From Acidimicrobiaceae bacterium (GTDB taxonomy: Bacteria > Actinomycetota > Acidimicrobiia > Acidimicrobiales > Bog-793): a stretch of DNA of 47,185 nt. Location of the stretch: positions 1-47,185 of the forward strand of contig PLPK01000017.1 of the NCBI GenBank assembly GCA_003159795.1, read 5' to 3'. The notes below the pieces were generated by a model, which was not told the origin of the DNA, ran no database searches, and saw nothing but the letters and a program-made list of their open reading frames with translations. Positions 37,960 to 47,185 of this stretch are shown here, piece after piece (the first letter of the stretch is position 1; each line of letters begins with the position of its first letter). A program made the position numbers and the translations under genes.

Positions 37960-38171
37960 GGGAACAAGGACATGGAAGCAACCTCACTACGCCCGCAAGG
38001 CTGGACCATCTCGCCGATCTTCATCGCCTCGCGCCCGAGACGGCGGCGCGCACGGCTGGCAGAGCCAATAGCCCGTGAACAGCTGAACTTGCCTGGCGCG
38101 CCGCAGAGTCGACACTCGCGCGTCTCCCCGGACGCCCAATCCGGAGGAGCAGGCCGCAACACCGATCTCAC
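37960..38171 (-). pseudogene. Degraded small zinc-ribbon protein gene
   Basis: CRLCGAPGK in one frame, VQLFTGYWLCQPC in the -1 frame, then RRRLGREAMKIGEMVQPC back in the first frame. Confidence 0.45.
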
Positions 38172-38205
38172 TGGTGACCGCCCCCAACCACCAGGAGCAC
38201 GTTGG

Positions 38206-39450
38206 TCAGAGCTTGCTGGCCCTATAGGAGTACTCCTTCTCGAGCGCTTTCAGCGCCGCGCCCGCCAGCGTCTTGGTCTTGCCGTTCTGGGCCACGTAGG
38301 TGACCTTGGTGACCGGGCCGATGCTGTACCACGCCTGCTGTGCGATCACGTAGCCGGCGGTCCGGGCGTTGGTCTCAGGCGACAGATCGGCGAAGGTCAC
38401 GGGCTGCCGGCTGATCGTGGCCGGCAGGTGGTCCACCACGTAGATGGCGACTTTGGCGGCATGGTCCGAAGCGATGACACCGTCGTAGGCGTTCGGGTGC
38501 CACGGGGTGTCCGAGATCCCACGGATGAGCATCCAGGGCACGCCCTGGGCCGCGCACGCGAAGGCGAAGCCGGTGCCCTCGTTCTCCTCGGCATCGGTCT
38601 GGTACACGGCGTCCTGTGCTTCGATCCATGACAGGGGCTCGGTCCACACCGGAGCCTGCCCGATCACTCCGACGACGACCTTGTTCTTGATGGAACCTGT
38701 CGCCTTCTGGCCGGTCGCGTCGGCGACGGTGGTCGTACCGAGCGATGGTGCCTGCGCGGCGACCTTCACGAGCTGGAGCGGTGCCGAGAAATCAGTGACG
38801 TACACCCAGTTCTTGTTCGTCGGCTTGGAAGGTCCGTAGCCGTAGGTCTTCGCGTCGGCCGGAGTCGGCAGCGGGTACTCGTACCCGTCGGTCATGTCGC
38901 CGGCGTCCGACACACCCTTTCCGAGATGCAGCTCGACCCCCTCGTAGGGCGTCTGGTAGCCGCCGAGCTGGTAGTGGAGGTTGGACTTGTCGACCACCAT
39001 CCCGCTCACGACGACATCACCCACGTTGATGGGTGCAGCCTGGGCACCCGCCGTCCCGGAGAACAACATCGCACGGGGGTGGAAGTGCGAAATGAGGAGG
39101 TAGGCGGCCAGCTCGGCCGATTCGTCGACCTCGCCGCCGAAGGCGTCCACGACCGGATGGCCGTTGATCGTGCCCAAGTAGAAGAGGTACCCATCGACGA
39201 CCACGGACCGGGTCACGTGCATGGCGGCAAGGACCGGGGCCTGTTCGGTCCCCTCGGCACTGAGGATCCCGATCGGGGCGAGCGGAGCGGCCGACGACTT
39301 CGAGTTTGTCGAGCCCGAGGCGGCCGCACCTACGCCAACGAGGCAAGCGGCGACAGCGACCGCCGCGAGAGCGATCGACCAGACACGACCCCGCGTCCGA
39401 CCACCGTCTTCGAAGCGCTTGCGACCTCTCTTCTCGTTGAAGAGAGACAT
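38206..39450 (-). CDS. Secreted/membrane-anchored MTA/SAH nucleosidase-like (nucleoside phosphorylase fold) protein
   Basis: N-terminal TM/signal WSIALAAVAVAACLVGVGAAASG; IGILSAEGTEQAPVLAAM; MLFSGTAGAQAAPINVGDVVV; GTGFAFACAAQGVPWMLIRGISDTP. Confidence 0.8.
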   Translation of the reverse strand: MSLFNEKRGRKRFEDGGRTRGRVWSIALAAVAVAACLVGVGAAASGSTNSKSSAAPLAPIGILSAEGTEQAPVLAAMHVTRSVVVDGYLFYLGTINGHPVVDAFGGEVDESAELAAYLLISHFHPRAMLFSGTAGAQAAPINVGDVVVSGMVVDKSNLHYQLGGYQTPYEGVELHLGKGVSDAGDMTDGYEYPLPTPADAKTYGYGPSKPTNKNWVYVTDFSAPLQLVKVAAQAPSLGTTTVADATGQKATGSIKNKVVVGVIGQAPVWTEPLSWIEAQDAVYQTDAEENEGTGFAFACAAQGVPWMLIRGISDTPWHPNAYDGVIASDHAAKVAIYVVDHLPATISRQPVTFADLSPETNARTAGYVIAQQAWYSIGPVTKVTYVAQNGKTKTLAGAALKALEKEYSYRASKL

Positions 39451-39796
39451 ATGGTCCTCCTTCCCTTGTCCGGCATTGTCTGAACGACTCCCGTCCCATC
39501 GTAAGTACCCAGCGGGGCGGGAGCATGTCCAAAGGAGCGGACTGTGTCAATCCTCGCGACAGAGAGGGCAAGGCGCTTCTTCCTCTTCAATGCTCTCTCT
39601 GCGACTCGACTGCACAACTTGCGCGAGGGCGCGGCGCCGCCGAGGTGCCGGGGTCAAGGTGGAGCGCTCCAGTGACAAGAAGTCCGGCACGAGAGGATCG
39701 GATTGTTGGACCCTTCAGCTTCGAAACTGGTCCGCTGCCCGCCAGCGCGAGCCCAAGTGTCGAAACCTGCTGTTGACACGTGCCCGCGGGGCGCGG

Positions 39797-40384
39797 TCAG
39801 CCGCCGGACCCGTTCAGAACGAGATCGGCCACAGCGGCGACGCCTGCGCGCAGCTGGCGGCGGGAGCTCCCTCGGGCACCGATCAGATGATCCAGCAGGT
39901 CCGCCCGGACGGCCGCGAGCAGCACGTGCGCGAGCAGTTCGCTTTCCTTGCCGCGGCCCGCGTCCCGCAACAGGTCACTGAGGAGCCGGTGCACGAGCTG
40001 GTACTGCGGCTGCTCGTAAAGGCTCGCGCCACCAGAACGCTCCTCCACCGCCAACGTCAGATAACGGTTGTCGAGTTTGACAACGACGATGGCGTCGAGA
40101 ATGGCCGCGATGCGTCGGCGCGGATCGGTGCCCGGACCGAGCGGCGGCGGTCCGTTCTCGATCGCGCGACCGAGAGGCTCAGTCCGAAGGTCCCACAAGG
40201 CCTGGATCAACCCGGCCCGGCTGCCGAAGGCGCGGAACAAGGTGCCCTTGCCCACGCCGGCGGCGGCAGCGACATCGTCCATCGACAGTCCTGCTGGCGC
40301 GGCCGCCGTCGCGAACAGCTCGTCAGCGGCGGCGAGCACCGTCGCGCGGTTGCGGGCGGCGTCGGATCGCTGGGGGCGTGTCAT
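39797..40384 (-). CDS. TetR family transcriptional regulator
   Basis: ARNRATVLAAADELFATAAAPAGLSMDDVAAAAGVGKGTLFRAFGSRAGLIQAL helix-turn-helix. Start MTRPQRSD at 40384. Confidence 0.92.
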   Translation of the reverse strand: MTRPQRSDAARNRATVLAAADELFATAAAPAGLSMDDVAAAAGVGKGTLFRAFGSRAGLIQALWDLRTEPLGRAIENGPPPLGPGTDPRRRIAAILDAIVVVKLDNRYLTLAVEERSGGASLYEQPQYQLVHRLLSDLLRDAGRGKESELLAHVLLAAVRADLLDHLIGARGSSRRQLRAGVAAVADLVLNGSGG

Positions 40385-40408
40385 GTCGCGGACCCTACTT
40401 TGGCAAGT

Positions 40409-40421
40409 GGACCGTCGGTCC
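40409..40421. promoter_or_regulatory. Palindromic operator candidate GGACCGTCGGTCC
   Basis: Perfect 6+1+6 palindrome in the divergent promoter of the TetR gene. Confidence 0.8.
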
Positions 40422-40436
40422 GCATAGTCTGCCTTC

Positions 40437-40457
40437 ATCCGGACCGGCGGTCCGGAT
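40437..40457. promoter_or_regulatory. Palindromic operator candidate ATCCGGACCGGCGGTCCGGAT
   Basis: Perfect 10+1+10 palindrome sharing the GGACCGnCGGTCC core with the other site. Confidence 0.88.
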
Positions 40458-40477
40458 TCGAACACAGGAGGAGTCGC

Positions 40478-40888
40478 ATGTCGGAAACTGCGGACCTGCT
40501 CCGGGCGGGGTTGGAGCTCATCGGCGACGGCGACCTTGACGGTTATCTCGAGCTGCTGAGCGACGAGGTCGAGGTCGAGTTCCCCTTCGCCCCGCCCGGC
40601 CGTCCCGAGCGGCTGCGCGGACGCGAGAACCTCCGTCGCTATCTCGAGGAGGTGCTCGCACGCGTCGCCTACGACTCGATCACCAGCCTGGTCGTCTACG
40701 AGACCGACGTCGCCGGGACCATCGTCGCCGAGATGACCGCCAGCCTTCGGCTGCTCGAAAGCGACCGGAGATACTCGAGGCGCTACGTCGCCGTCGTCCG
40801 CGCGGCGGACGGGCGCGTCGTGTCGTATCGCGAGTACTGGAACCCGCTCGCCCTGAGCGACCGGAGAGGTGCAGCCGAGGCATCATGA
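40478..40888 (+). CDS. SnoaL/NTF2-like protein
   Basis: DLLRAGLELIGDGDLDGYLELLSDEVEVEFPFAPPGRPERLRGRENLRRYL...YREYWNPLAL; good SD (AGGAGG) before ATG 40478. Confidence 0.88.
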   Translation: MSETADLLRAGLELIGDGDLDGYLELLSDEVEVEFPFAPPGRPERLRGRENLRRYLEEVLARVAYDSITSLVVYETDVAGTIVAEMTASLRLLESDRRYSRRYVAVVRAADGRVVSYREYWNPLALSDRRGAAEAS

Positions 40889-41742
40889 GCAACTTACGAG
40901 TGCTCATCACCGGTGCGACCGGGACGACCGGATCACGCGTCGCCGCCCTGGCACGCTCTGCCGGAGCCGAGGTGCGCACCGCTAGTCGGCACAACAGCGA
41001 CGTCCTGTTCGACTGGCACGCCGCGGACACGTGGCCGTCGGCGCTCGAGGGCTGTAACCGCGTCTACCTCGTCCCGCCCCCCGGCATTGACATCGCACCC
41101 GCGATGATGCCTTTCATCGATCTGGCACGCCGAAGCGGCGTCGAACGGCTGGTGCTCCTCAGCACCTCCGTGACCCCGATGGGCAGCTGGGCCGCCGGGG
41201 TGGTGCATCAAGCCCTCGCGGAGAACGGGTCGGACGACTTCGTCGTGCTGCGACCCTCCTGGTTCATGCAGAACGTTACCGGTGAGCACCATCTGGCTCG
41301 GATGATCCGCGACGAGGGCCGCATCGTGACCGCGACCGGCGAGGGACGCGTCGGCTTCGTCGACGCCGACGACATCGCCGCCGTGGCAGTGCACGCGCTG
41401 GTTGACGAGACGACGCCCGCGGTGGAGCTGGTGCTGACCGGGCCCGAGGCGCTGAGCTACCGGCGCGTGGCCGAGATCGTCGGTGCGGCTCGCGGGCGTC
41501 CCGTAGCATTTGAGTCGGTGACGCCGGCCGAGTTGGCCGAGCGGCTCGCCCACACCTACCCGCCGCCCTTCGCACAGGCATTGGCCCAGCTCGACGCCCT
41601 CATTGCCGCGGGAGCCGAGGACAGGGTGACGCCCGACGTCGAGCACGTCACCGGTCGGCCGCCCCGCAGCTTCGAGCAGTTTGCCGCCACTGCCTTCCGA
41701 CCCGCAGGCGGTGCCGTGATCGGGAACGCCGAGGGCAACTAG
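40885..41742 (+). CDS. NmrA-like NAD(P)-binding protein
   Basis: VLITGATGTTGSRVAALA; RPSWFMQNVTGEHHLARMIRDEGRIV; ATGA overlap with the preceding gene. Confidence 0.9.
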   Translation: MSNLRVLITGATGTTGSRVAALARSAGAEVRTASRHNSDVLFDWHAADTWPSALEGCNRVYLVPPPGIDIAPAMMPFIDLARRSGVERLVLLSTSVTPMGSWAAGVVHQALAENGSDDFVVLRPSWFMQNVTGEHHLARMIRDEGRIVTATGEGRVGFVDADDIAAVAVHALVDETTPAVELVLTGPEALSYRRVAEIVGAARGRPVAFESVTPAELAERLAHTYPPPFAQALAQLDALIAAGAEDRVTPDVEHVTGRPPRSFEQFAATAFRPAGGAVIGNAEGN

Positions 41743-41837
41743 TCGGACAGCGGTGACCACCGCAGGGCGAGCTGATCGCGGTTCGCCAAATCCCAAGTGA
41801 GGGTTTCACTTGAGTGCGGCGGGCTCCAAGAGCTCCG

Positions 41838-44138
41838 TCAGGCCCGCTTCAGGGGCGTGGCCGAGAGCAGGAACCGCTTCTCGCCGTGCCGCTCGAAGGC
41901 GATCATCGCCTCGGCCTTGGACCCTTCGCCGCCCACCTCGACGATGACGCCCTCTCCCCAGCGGGCGTGCACGATGCGGTCGCCGGGGACGAGCCCGAGC
42001 GCCTCGGCACCCGACGTCGCCACCGGGGCGCCGGGCGGGCGTCGGACCCGGAAACCCGAACGGCCGAACGAGGGCGGTGCGTCGAACTCCGGGTCGCGCC
42101 TCCGGGGCGCCGGCCACGGCGCCACCGGTGCTTCACCCACATCGACGGTCAGGTGCTCAGGAATCTCCTTCATAAACCGGCTCTGCAGACTCTCGCGGCT
42201 CTGGCCGTACAGCGTCCGCTCCCAGGTGTTGGTCAGGTAGAGACGCCTCCGTGCCCGGGTGATGCCGACGTAGCAAAGCCGGCGCTCCTCCTCGAGGTCA
42301 TCGGGCTCCGTCATCGCCCGGTCGTGCGGGAAGACCCCCTCCTCCATGCCCGTCAGGAAGACGACGTCGAACTCAAGCCCCTTGGCGGCGTGCAGCGTCA
42401 TGAGACACACCCGCCCGCCGGAGTCGTCGAGCTCGTCGGTCGCCGCGACCAACGCCATCGACTGGAGGAACGACTCCAGGTCCTCGTGGTCAGCGCCCAC
42501 CGAGACGAGCTCGGCGAGGTTCTCGAGGCGGCCCTCGGCCTCGAGCGCACCGAACCCGCCGAGGGCGACCTCCGCCTCCAGCGAGTCCCGATAGCCGCTT
42601 CGGCGGAGCACCTCGGCAAGGATCTCGCCCGGCCGCTGCGCCGCGAGTTCGGCGAAACCCGCGACGACCTCGAGGAATCCGGCGATGGCGCGCACCGCCC
42701 GACCCGAGGCGCCGGCAAGCTGAGGCCGGGCGAGCACATCGGCGAAGGACTCGCCCGAACGCGTCGCGTACTCGCCGATCCGCCCGACCGTCGTCGCGCC
42801 GATACCCCGCTTCGGCACGTTGAGGACCCGGCGCAGCGAGACCTCGTCGGCGGGGTTCGCCACGAGCCGCAGATATGCGAGGGCGTCACGGACCTCACGG
42901 CGGTCGTAAAAGCGAGCGCCACCGATCACCTGGTACGGCACGCCCCTGTCCGCAAGGGCCTGCTCGATCGCCCGGCTCTGGGCGTTCGTGCGGTAGAAGA
43001 CGGCGATCTGGCCGCGCCGGATCCGATGGGCGTGCCGCAGCTCCTCGATCTCGTTGGCGACGAACATCGCCTCGCCGCGTTCGTCGCCGGCCCGGTAGCG
43101 CAGCACCTTCTCGCCCTCGCCGAGGGCCGACCAGAGCGACTTCTCCTGGCGCATCAGGTTGTTGCCGATCACGGCGTTGGCGGCGTCGAGGATCGTCTGG
43201 GTCGAGCGGTAGTTCTGGTCGAGCACGATCGTGCGCGCCTCGGGGAAGGCGAGCTCGAACTCCAGCAGGTTACGGATCTCCGCCCCCCGGAACCGGTAGA
43301 TGCTCTGGTCGGTGTCACCGACGACGCAGACGTTGCGGTGGACGCTGCCGATGAGCGTGACGATCTCGTTCTGGGCGCGGTTCGTGTCCTGGTACTCGTC
43401 GACCAGCACGTGCTCGAAGCGCTCCTGGTAGCGACCGAGCACCTCGCGGTCGCTCCGGAACAGGCGGACGACGACCGACAACAGGTCGTCGAAGTCGAGC
43501 GCGTTGCCGAGTCTCAGCCGCCGTTCGTACTCGGTGAACACCTCGGCGATGCGCCGCTCGTAGAGCGTGTAGGCGCGCGCCGCGTAGTCCGGGGCGTCGA
43601 GCAGCTCGGCCTTGGCGCTGCTGATCGCGCCGAGTACCGCCCGGGGGGGGTATCGCTTGGCGTCGATGCCGAGGTCGCGGAGCACGTGCTCGACGAGCCG
43701 GCGGCTGTCGCCTTCGTCGTAGATCGAGAACCCCGGGCGGTAGCCGGTCCGGTCCGTCTCGCGCCGCAGGATCCGCGCGCACGCCGAGTGGAACGTCGAC
43801 AGCCACATCTTGTCGGCCTCGGCCCCAACGAGCTCGACGACGCGGCGCCGCACCTCGTCGGCGGCCTTGTTCGTGAAGGTGATGCCGAGGATCCGCCAGG
43901 GCGACACGCCCGTCGCGACGAGCCGCGCGATCCGGCGGGTGAGGACCCGGGTCTTGCCCGAACCCGCCCCGGCGATGACGACGAGCGGGCCCCCGTCGTA
44001 CAGCACGGCCTCGCGCTGGGCAGGGTTCAGGTCCTCGAGGATCAAAGCGAGCGCCGCGGGGCGCGGGCCCGCGCCGGCGGGTCCGGGCAAGACCCGGTCG
44101 GCTCCGTCCTCGGGCGCCGGCGGGTCGCTCACCGCCAC
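41838..44138 (-). CDS. pcrA: PcrA/UvrD ATP-dependent DNA helicase
   Basis: LNPAQREAVLYDGGPLVVIAGAGSGKTRVLTRRIARL; VLVDEYQDTNRAQ; GDTDQSIYRFRGAEIRNLL; LMTLHAAKGLEFDVVFLTGMEEG. Confidence 0.95.
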   Translation of the reverse strand: MAVSDPPAPEDGADRVLPGPAGAGPRPAALALILEDLNPAQREAVLYDGGPLVVIAGAGSGKTRVLTRRIARLVATGVSPWRILGITFTNKAADEVRRRVVELVGAEADKMWLSTFHSACARILRRETDRTGYRPGFSIYDEGDSRRLVEHVLRDLGIDAKRYPPRAVLGAISSAKAELLDAPDYAARAYTLYERRIAEVFTEYERRLRLGNALDFDDLLSVVVRLFRSDREVLGRYQERFEHVLVDEYQDTNRAQNEIVTLIGSVHRNVCVVGDTDQSIYRFRGAEIRNLLEFELAFPEARTIVLDQNYRSTQTILDAANAVIGNNLMRQEKSLWSALGEGEKVLRYRAGDERGEAMFVANEIEELRHAHRIRRGQIAVFYRTNAQSRAIEQALADRGVPYQVIGGARFYDRREVRDALAYLRLVANPADEVSLRRVLNVPKRGIGATTVGRIGEYATRSGESFADVLARPQLAGASGRAVRAIAGFLEVVAGFAELAAQRPGEILAEVLRRSGYRDSLEAEVALGGFGALEAEGRLENLAELVSVGADHEDLESFLQSMALVAATDELDDSGGRVCLMTLHAAKGLEFDVVFLTGMEEGVFPHDRAMTEPDDLEEERRLCYVGITRARRRLYLTNTWERTLYGQSRESLQSRFMKEIPEHLTVDVGEAPVAPWPAPRRRDPEFDAPPSFGRSGFRVRRPPGAPVATSGAEALGLVPGDRIVHARWGEGVIVEVGGEGSKAEAMIAFERHGEKRFLLSATPLKRA

Positions 44139-44145
44139 GCGCCCC

Positions 44146-45684
44146 TCACTCCCATTCGATCGTGCCCGGCGGCTTCGAGGTGATGTCGTAGGTGACGCGG
44201 TTCACCCCGTCCACCTCGTTGATGATCCGGCTCGAGATCCGCTCCAGGAGCTCGTAGGGCAGGCGCGCCCAGTCGGCCGTCATGGCGTCGTCGCTCGTCA
44301 CGGCGCGCACGACGATCGGGTACTCGTAGGTGCGCTCGTCGCCCATCACACCGACCGCCCGGACGGCCGGGAGGACGGCGAAGGACTGCCACAGCTCGTG
44401 CCCCATGCCCGCCCGCCGCACCTCGTCGAGAACGACGGCGTCGGCGGCCCGCAGGATCGTCGCCCGCTCGGGTGTCACGGCGCCCACGATGCGGACTGCC
44501 AGGCCCGGGCCGGGGAACGGCTGGCGCCAGACGATCTCCTCGGGCAGTCCCAGCTCCTCTCCAACGGCGCGCACCTCGTCCTTGAACAGCAGCCGCAGCG
44601 GCTCGATGAGCTCGAGCGCCATCTCGGCGGGGAGACCGCCGACGTTGTGGTGCGACTTGATCGTCGCCGCGGCCGACGTGCCGGACTCGATGACGTCCGG
44701 GTAGAGCGTCCCCTGCGCGAGATAGGCGACGCCGGGGAGGGTGGCGGCGACCTCCTCGAAGATCCGGATGAACAGCTCGCCGACGATCTTGCGCTTCTTC
44801 TCCGGGTCGACGACCCCCTTCAGCGCCCCGAAGAAGCGGTCGGCGGCCTTCACTTGGTGGAGGTCCATGCCGAACTGGCGGCGGAAGGTCGCCTCGACCT
44901 GCTCGGCCTCGCCGGCCCGCATCAGCCCCGTGTCGACGAACACGCACGAGAGCTGGTCGCCGATGGCCTTGTGGACGAGCGCCGCCACCACGGCCGAGTC
45001 GACACCGCCCGAGAGGGCGCACAACACCCGCGCCCGCCCGACCCTCGCGCGCACCTCCTCGATCGCCGCCTCGATGACCGAGATGTGCGTCCAGGTCGGA
45101 CGGCACTGACAGATGTCGTGCAGGAAACGCTTCAGCAGCTCCTGGCCCCGGGCGGTGTGAACGACCTCCGGGTGGAACTGCACGCCAAACAGACCCCGTG
45201 CGACGCTCTCGAAGGCGGCGACCGCGACGTCGGGCGTGGAGGCGATGGTCGCAGAACCCGGCGGGCCGGCCACGATCGAGTCGCCGTGGCTCATCCAGAC
45301 CTCGGTCATCTCGGGCCACTGCGAGAACAGCACCGAGGCCGGGTCACAGCGCAGCTCGGTCCGGCCGTACTCACCGGTCCCCGTCCGGCGGACCTCGCCG
45401 CCGAGCTGTCGCACGATGAGCTGCGCGCCGTAGCAGATGCCGAGGACGGGGATGCCGAGCTCGTACACCGCGGGGTCGAGAACGGGCGCCTGGTCGGCGT
45501 AGACGGACATCGGCCCGCCCGACAGGATGATCCCCTTCGGCGAGCGCGCCAGCATCTCGGCAGCCGTCGCAGAGTGCGGCACGATCTCCGAGTAGACGTG
45601 CGCCTCGCGGACCCGGCGGGCGATCAGCTGCGCGTACTGGGCCCCGAAATCGACGACGAGAACCGTGTCGAATCCTGCGGCCAC
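44146..45684 (-). CDS. guaA: GMP synthase (glutamine-hydrolysing)
   Basis: [69 protein letters not shown]-terminus. Confidence 0.97.
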   Translation of the reverse strand: MAAGFDTVLVVDFGAQYAQLIARRVREAHVYSEIVPHSATAAEMLARSPKGIILSGGPMSVYADQAPVLDPAVYELGIPVLGICYGAQLIVRQLGGEVRRTGTGEYGRTELRCDPASVLFSQWPEMTEVWMSHGDSIVAGPPGSATIASTPDVAVAAFESVARGLFGVQFHPEVVHTARGQELLKRFLHDICQCRPTWTHISVIEAAIEEVRARVGRARVLCALSGGVDSAVVAALVHKAIGDQLSCVFVDTGLMRAGEAEQVEATFRRQFGMDLHQVKAADRFFGALKGVVDPEKKRKIVGELFIRIFEEVAATLPGVAYLAQGTLYPDVIESGTSAAATIKSHHNVGGLPAEMALELIEPLRLLFKDEVRAVGEELGLPEEIVWRQPFPGPGLAVRIVGAVTPERATILRAADAVVLDEVRRAGMGHELWQSFAVLPAVRAVGVMGDERTYEYPIVVRAVTSDDAMTADWARLPYELLERISSRIINEVDGVNRVTYDITSKPPGTIEWE

Positions 45685-45727
45685 CCGGCGAGGCTACCAA
45701 GGGCCCCCCACGGCCGGGGGAACCGCC

Positions 45728-46504
45728 TCACACCCAGTAGCGCACGGCGACCGCGAGGCCGAGTGCCACGACGGCCACCCGCAACACCCGCGGGCTGACG
45801 AGATGGACAACCTTCCCCCCCGCCATGCCGCCGACCATGCTCGTCGGCACCACGACCGCGACGAACGTCCACGCGACATGGCCCGAGAAGGCGAGGAACA
45901 GGCTCGCGACGATGCCGATCACGAACGAGAGCGCCTGCTTCACGGCATTGAGGCGCGGGAGGCCGTCGTCGGAGAACAGCCCCAAGACAGCGAGCAACAT
46001 GATGCCCAGTCCCGCCCCGAAGAACCCGCCGTAGACGGAGGAGAGGAACACGCCCACCCGCGTCGCCGCCTTCGGGTGGCGGTGTGCGCGGGCCGGTGCC
46101 CCGCTCGCTTTCCGCCGGCCGGCGAGCAGCTGCCGCAGCCGGTCCTGCCCGACGAGCAGCCCGCAGGAGAAGAGGATCAGGAATGGCACCGCCTCGCGGA
46201 AGTCCTGGGCGGAGGTCGTGACGAGCAACACGGAGCCGATCAGCCCGCCGGCGGCGGCGAAGACGCCGAGCCGGACGGTCGTTCCCGCCTGACCTTTTAG
46301 GTCCGCCCGCTGGCTGTACGTGCCGGCGGCGTAGCCGGGCGTGAGGGCGATGATGTTCGTCACGTTCGCCCGCACCGGCGACAGCCCGACGGCCAAGAGC
46401 GCGGGAAATGAGACGAGCGTGCCGCCACCGGCGACGGCGTTCACCGCCCCGGCGATGCAACCGGCCCCGCCGGCTAGGACGTAGCTGATCCAGCCGAGGT
46501 TCAC
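45728..46504 (-). CDS. TauE/SafE-family membrane permease
   Basis: VLAGGAGCIAGAVNAVAGGGTLVSFPALLAVGLSPVRANVTN; about 8 hydrophobic helices. Confidence 0.9.
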   Translation of the reverse strand: MNLGWISYVLAGGAGCIAGAVNAVAGGGTLVSFPALLAVGLSPVRANVTNIIALTPGYAAGTYSQRADLKGQAGTTVRLGVFAAAGGLIGSVLLVTTSAQDFREAVPFLILFSCGLLVGQDRLRQLLAGRRKASGAPARAHRHPKAATRVGVFLSSVYGGFFGAGLGIMLLAVLGLFSDDGLPRLNAVKQALSFVIGIVASLFLAFSGHVAWTFVAVVVPTSMVGGMAGGKVVHLVSPRVLRVAVVALGLAVAVRYWV

Positions 46505-46873
46505 GCCACCGGGCCCTTCGCCGACGGGTCGGCCGCGGGCGCGCCGTGCGGGGCCCCGGCGCCGGGGGCGCCGCTCGACCCCATCCGCTGGATCTGCCTG
46601 CTCCTGCCCGTCTTCAAGCGCTATCGCCTCCCCGCGGGAAGGGTCGATGACACCGACGTGTCCGGCATGCCGCTCGCCCCGTCACGTTCTAGCCGGTCAG
46701 ACGGCAGTTGCCCGCCGCCACACTCTCGCGGGCCGCCGGCGGCGCGCCGAGCGCGGGCAGCGAGGCCCAAAGGTGCCGACTGCGCCAGGAACCCGTCCGG
46801 CATCACAGAAGCACCGGGGCCCCACACCGGGATCAGATCACCACGGGGCCCGTCGGCCACCACGCGAGGACAA

Positions 46874-46901
46874 AAGGGGCCCGGCCGAAGCCGGGCCCCT
46901 T
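46874..46901 (-). terminator. Rho-independent terminator (AAGGGGCCCGGC cgaa GCCGGGCCCCTT)
   Basis: Perfect 12-bp stem, 4-nt loop; on the minus strand followed by a T run (CCCCTTTTGTCC). Confidence 0.88.
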
Positions 46902-46930
46902 CTGTCCTCGATCTGAATTGGGATCAAGAA

Positions 46931-46970
46931 TGTTGCCGACAAGTTGTTGCCGACAGATTGTTGCCAACTA
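46931..46970 (-). repeat. Tandem repeat, about 3 x 14 bp (TGTTGCCGACAAGT / TGTTGCCGACAGAT / TGTTGCCAACTA)
   Basis: Read directly; the last unit includes the stop codon of the minus-strand ORF. Confidence 0.85.
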
Positions 46971-47185
46971 GGCCAGCGAGCATTCGTTGCCGCCGCCGGT
47001 CACGACGTAGGAGTCGTAGTTCTGCCAATTGGCCGCCGTGGCAGGGTTGGACACAGGATTACCTGCATCGACGTAGATCGAGCCGAGGGTGGATCCCGTA
47101 ACGGCCACCGTGGACAGGGTGCCGGCGGAGTTGTAGTACGAGACGGTCCCGGCTGCGGTCGTAAGACCGACGTAGTAGTAGGAAT
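46968..47185 (-). CDS. C-terminus of a secreted/surface-type protein, truncated by the window edge
   Basis: SYYYVGLTTAAGTVSYYNSAGTLSTVAVTGSTLGSIYVDAGNPVSNPATAANWQNYDSYVVTGGGNECSLA*; Tyr/Ser/Thr/Gly-rich, extracytoplasmic composition. Not in the ORF track because the start is outside. Confidence 0.6.
   Translation of the reverse strand, partial: SYYYVGLTTAAGTVSYYNSAGTLSTVAVTGSTLGSIYVDAGNPVSNPATAANWQNYDSYVVTGGGNECSLA

Noticed and set aside
41794-41812. CAAGTGA...TCACTTG hairpin between the NmrA-like gene and pcrA
   Set aside because: Only a 7-bp stem without a T tract; may be a weak terminator but not supportable.
41814-44183. 789-aa plus-strand ORF
   Set aside because: Antisense shadow of pcrA/uvrD.
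43810-45798. 662-aa plus-strand ORF
   Set aside because: Antisense to guaA with low-complexity Arg/Asp-rich translation.

Overview
The window is a high-GC actinobacterial chromosomal segment. An Acidimicrobiia-like origin is my inference from WhiB proteins, UPF0182, a DUF2342-like protein and the TCA/purine gene order. About 1-30 kb is mostly conserved core. It contains UPF0182, a DivIVA-like coiled-coil protein, a PDZ/Lon-like protease, an MreB-like ATPase and an HtrA-like protein that appears to lack two of three catalytic residues. It also contains a DUF2342-like protein, two WhiB regulators flanking a formimidoyltransferase, sdhCAB, mdh, icd and metF. A minus-strand run sucC-sucD-purN-purH-folD follows. 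About 29.4-40.5 kb is more accessory. It holds a pentapeptide-repeat protein, small membrane and secreted proteins, an MFS transporter, and an RHH regulator with an 11-bp iterated repeat in a divergent promoter. It also holds transposase remnants (IS1-like and IS630-like), an SDR, a UvrD-like helicase, a broken zinc-ribbon gene and a secreted MTA/SAH-nucleosidase-like protein. Next comes a TetR/SnoaL/NmrA divergent locus with two clear palindromic operators, then pcrA/uvrD, guaA, a TauE-like permease and a truncated secreted protein. No CRISPR array, rRNA or convincing tRNA was seen. The best candidates for something new are the RHH/iteron/membrane-protein locus at 32.28-33.13 kb, the DivIVA-like protein with a MuF-like Cys/His tail at 4.4-6.2 kb, and the HtrA-like pseudoprotease at 9.2-10.4 kb. 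All product names come from reading the translations by eye. No database search was run.
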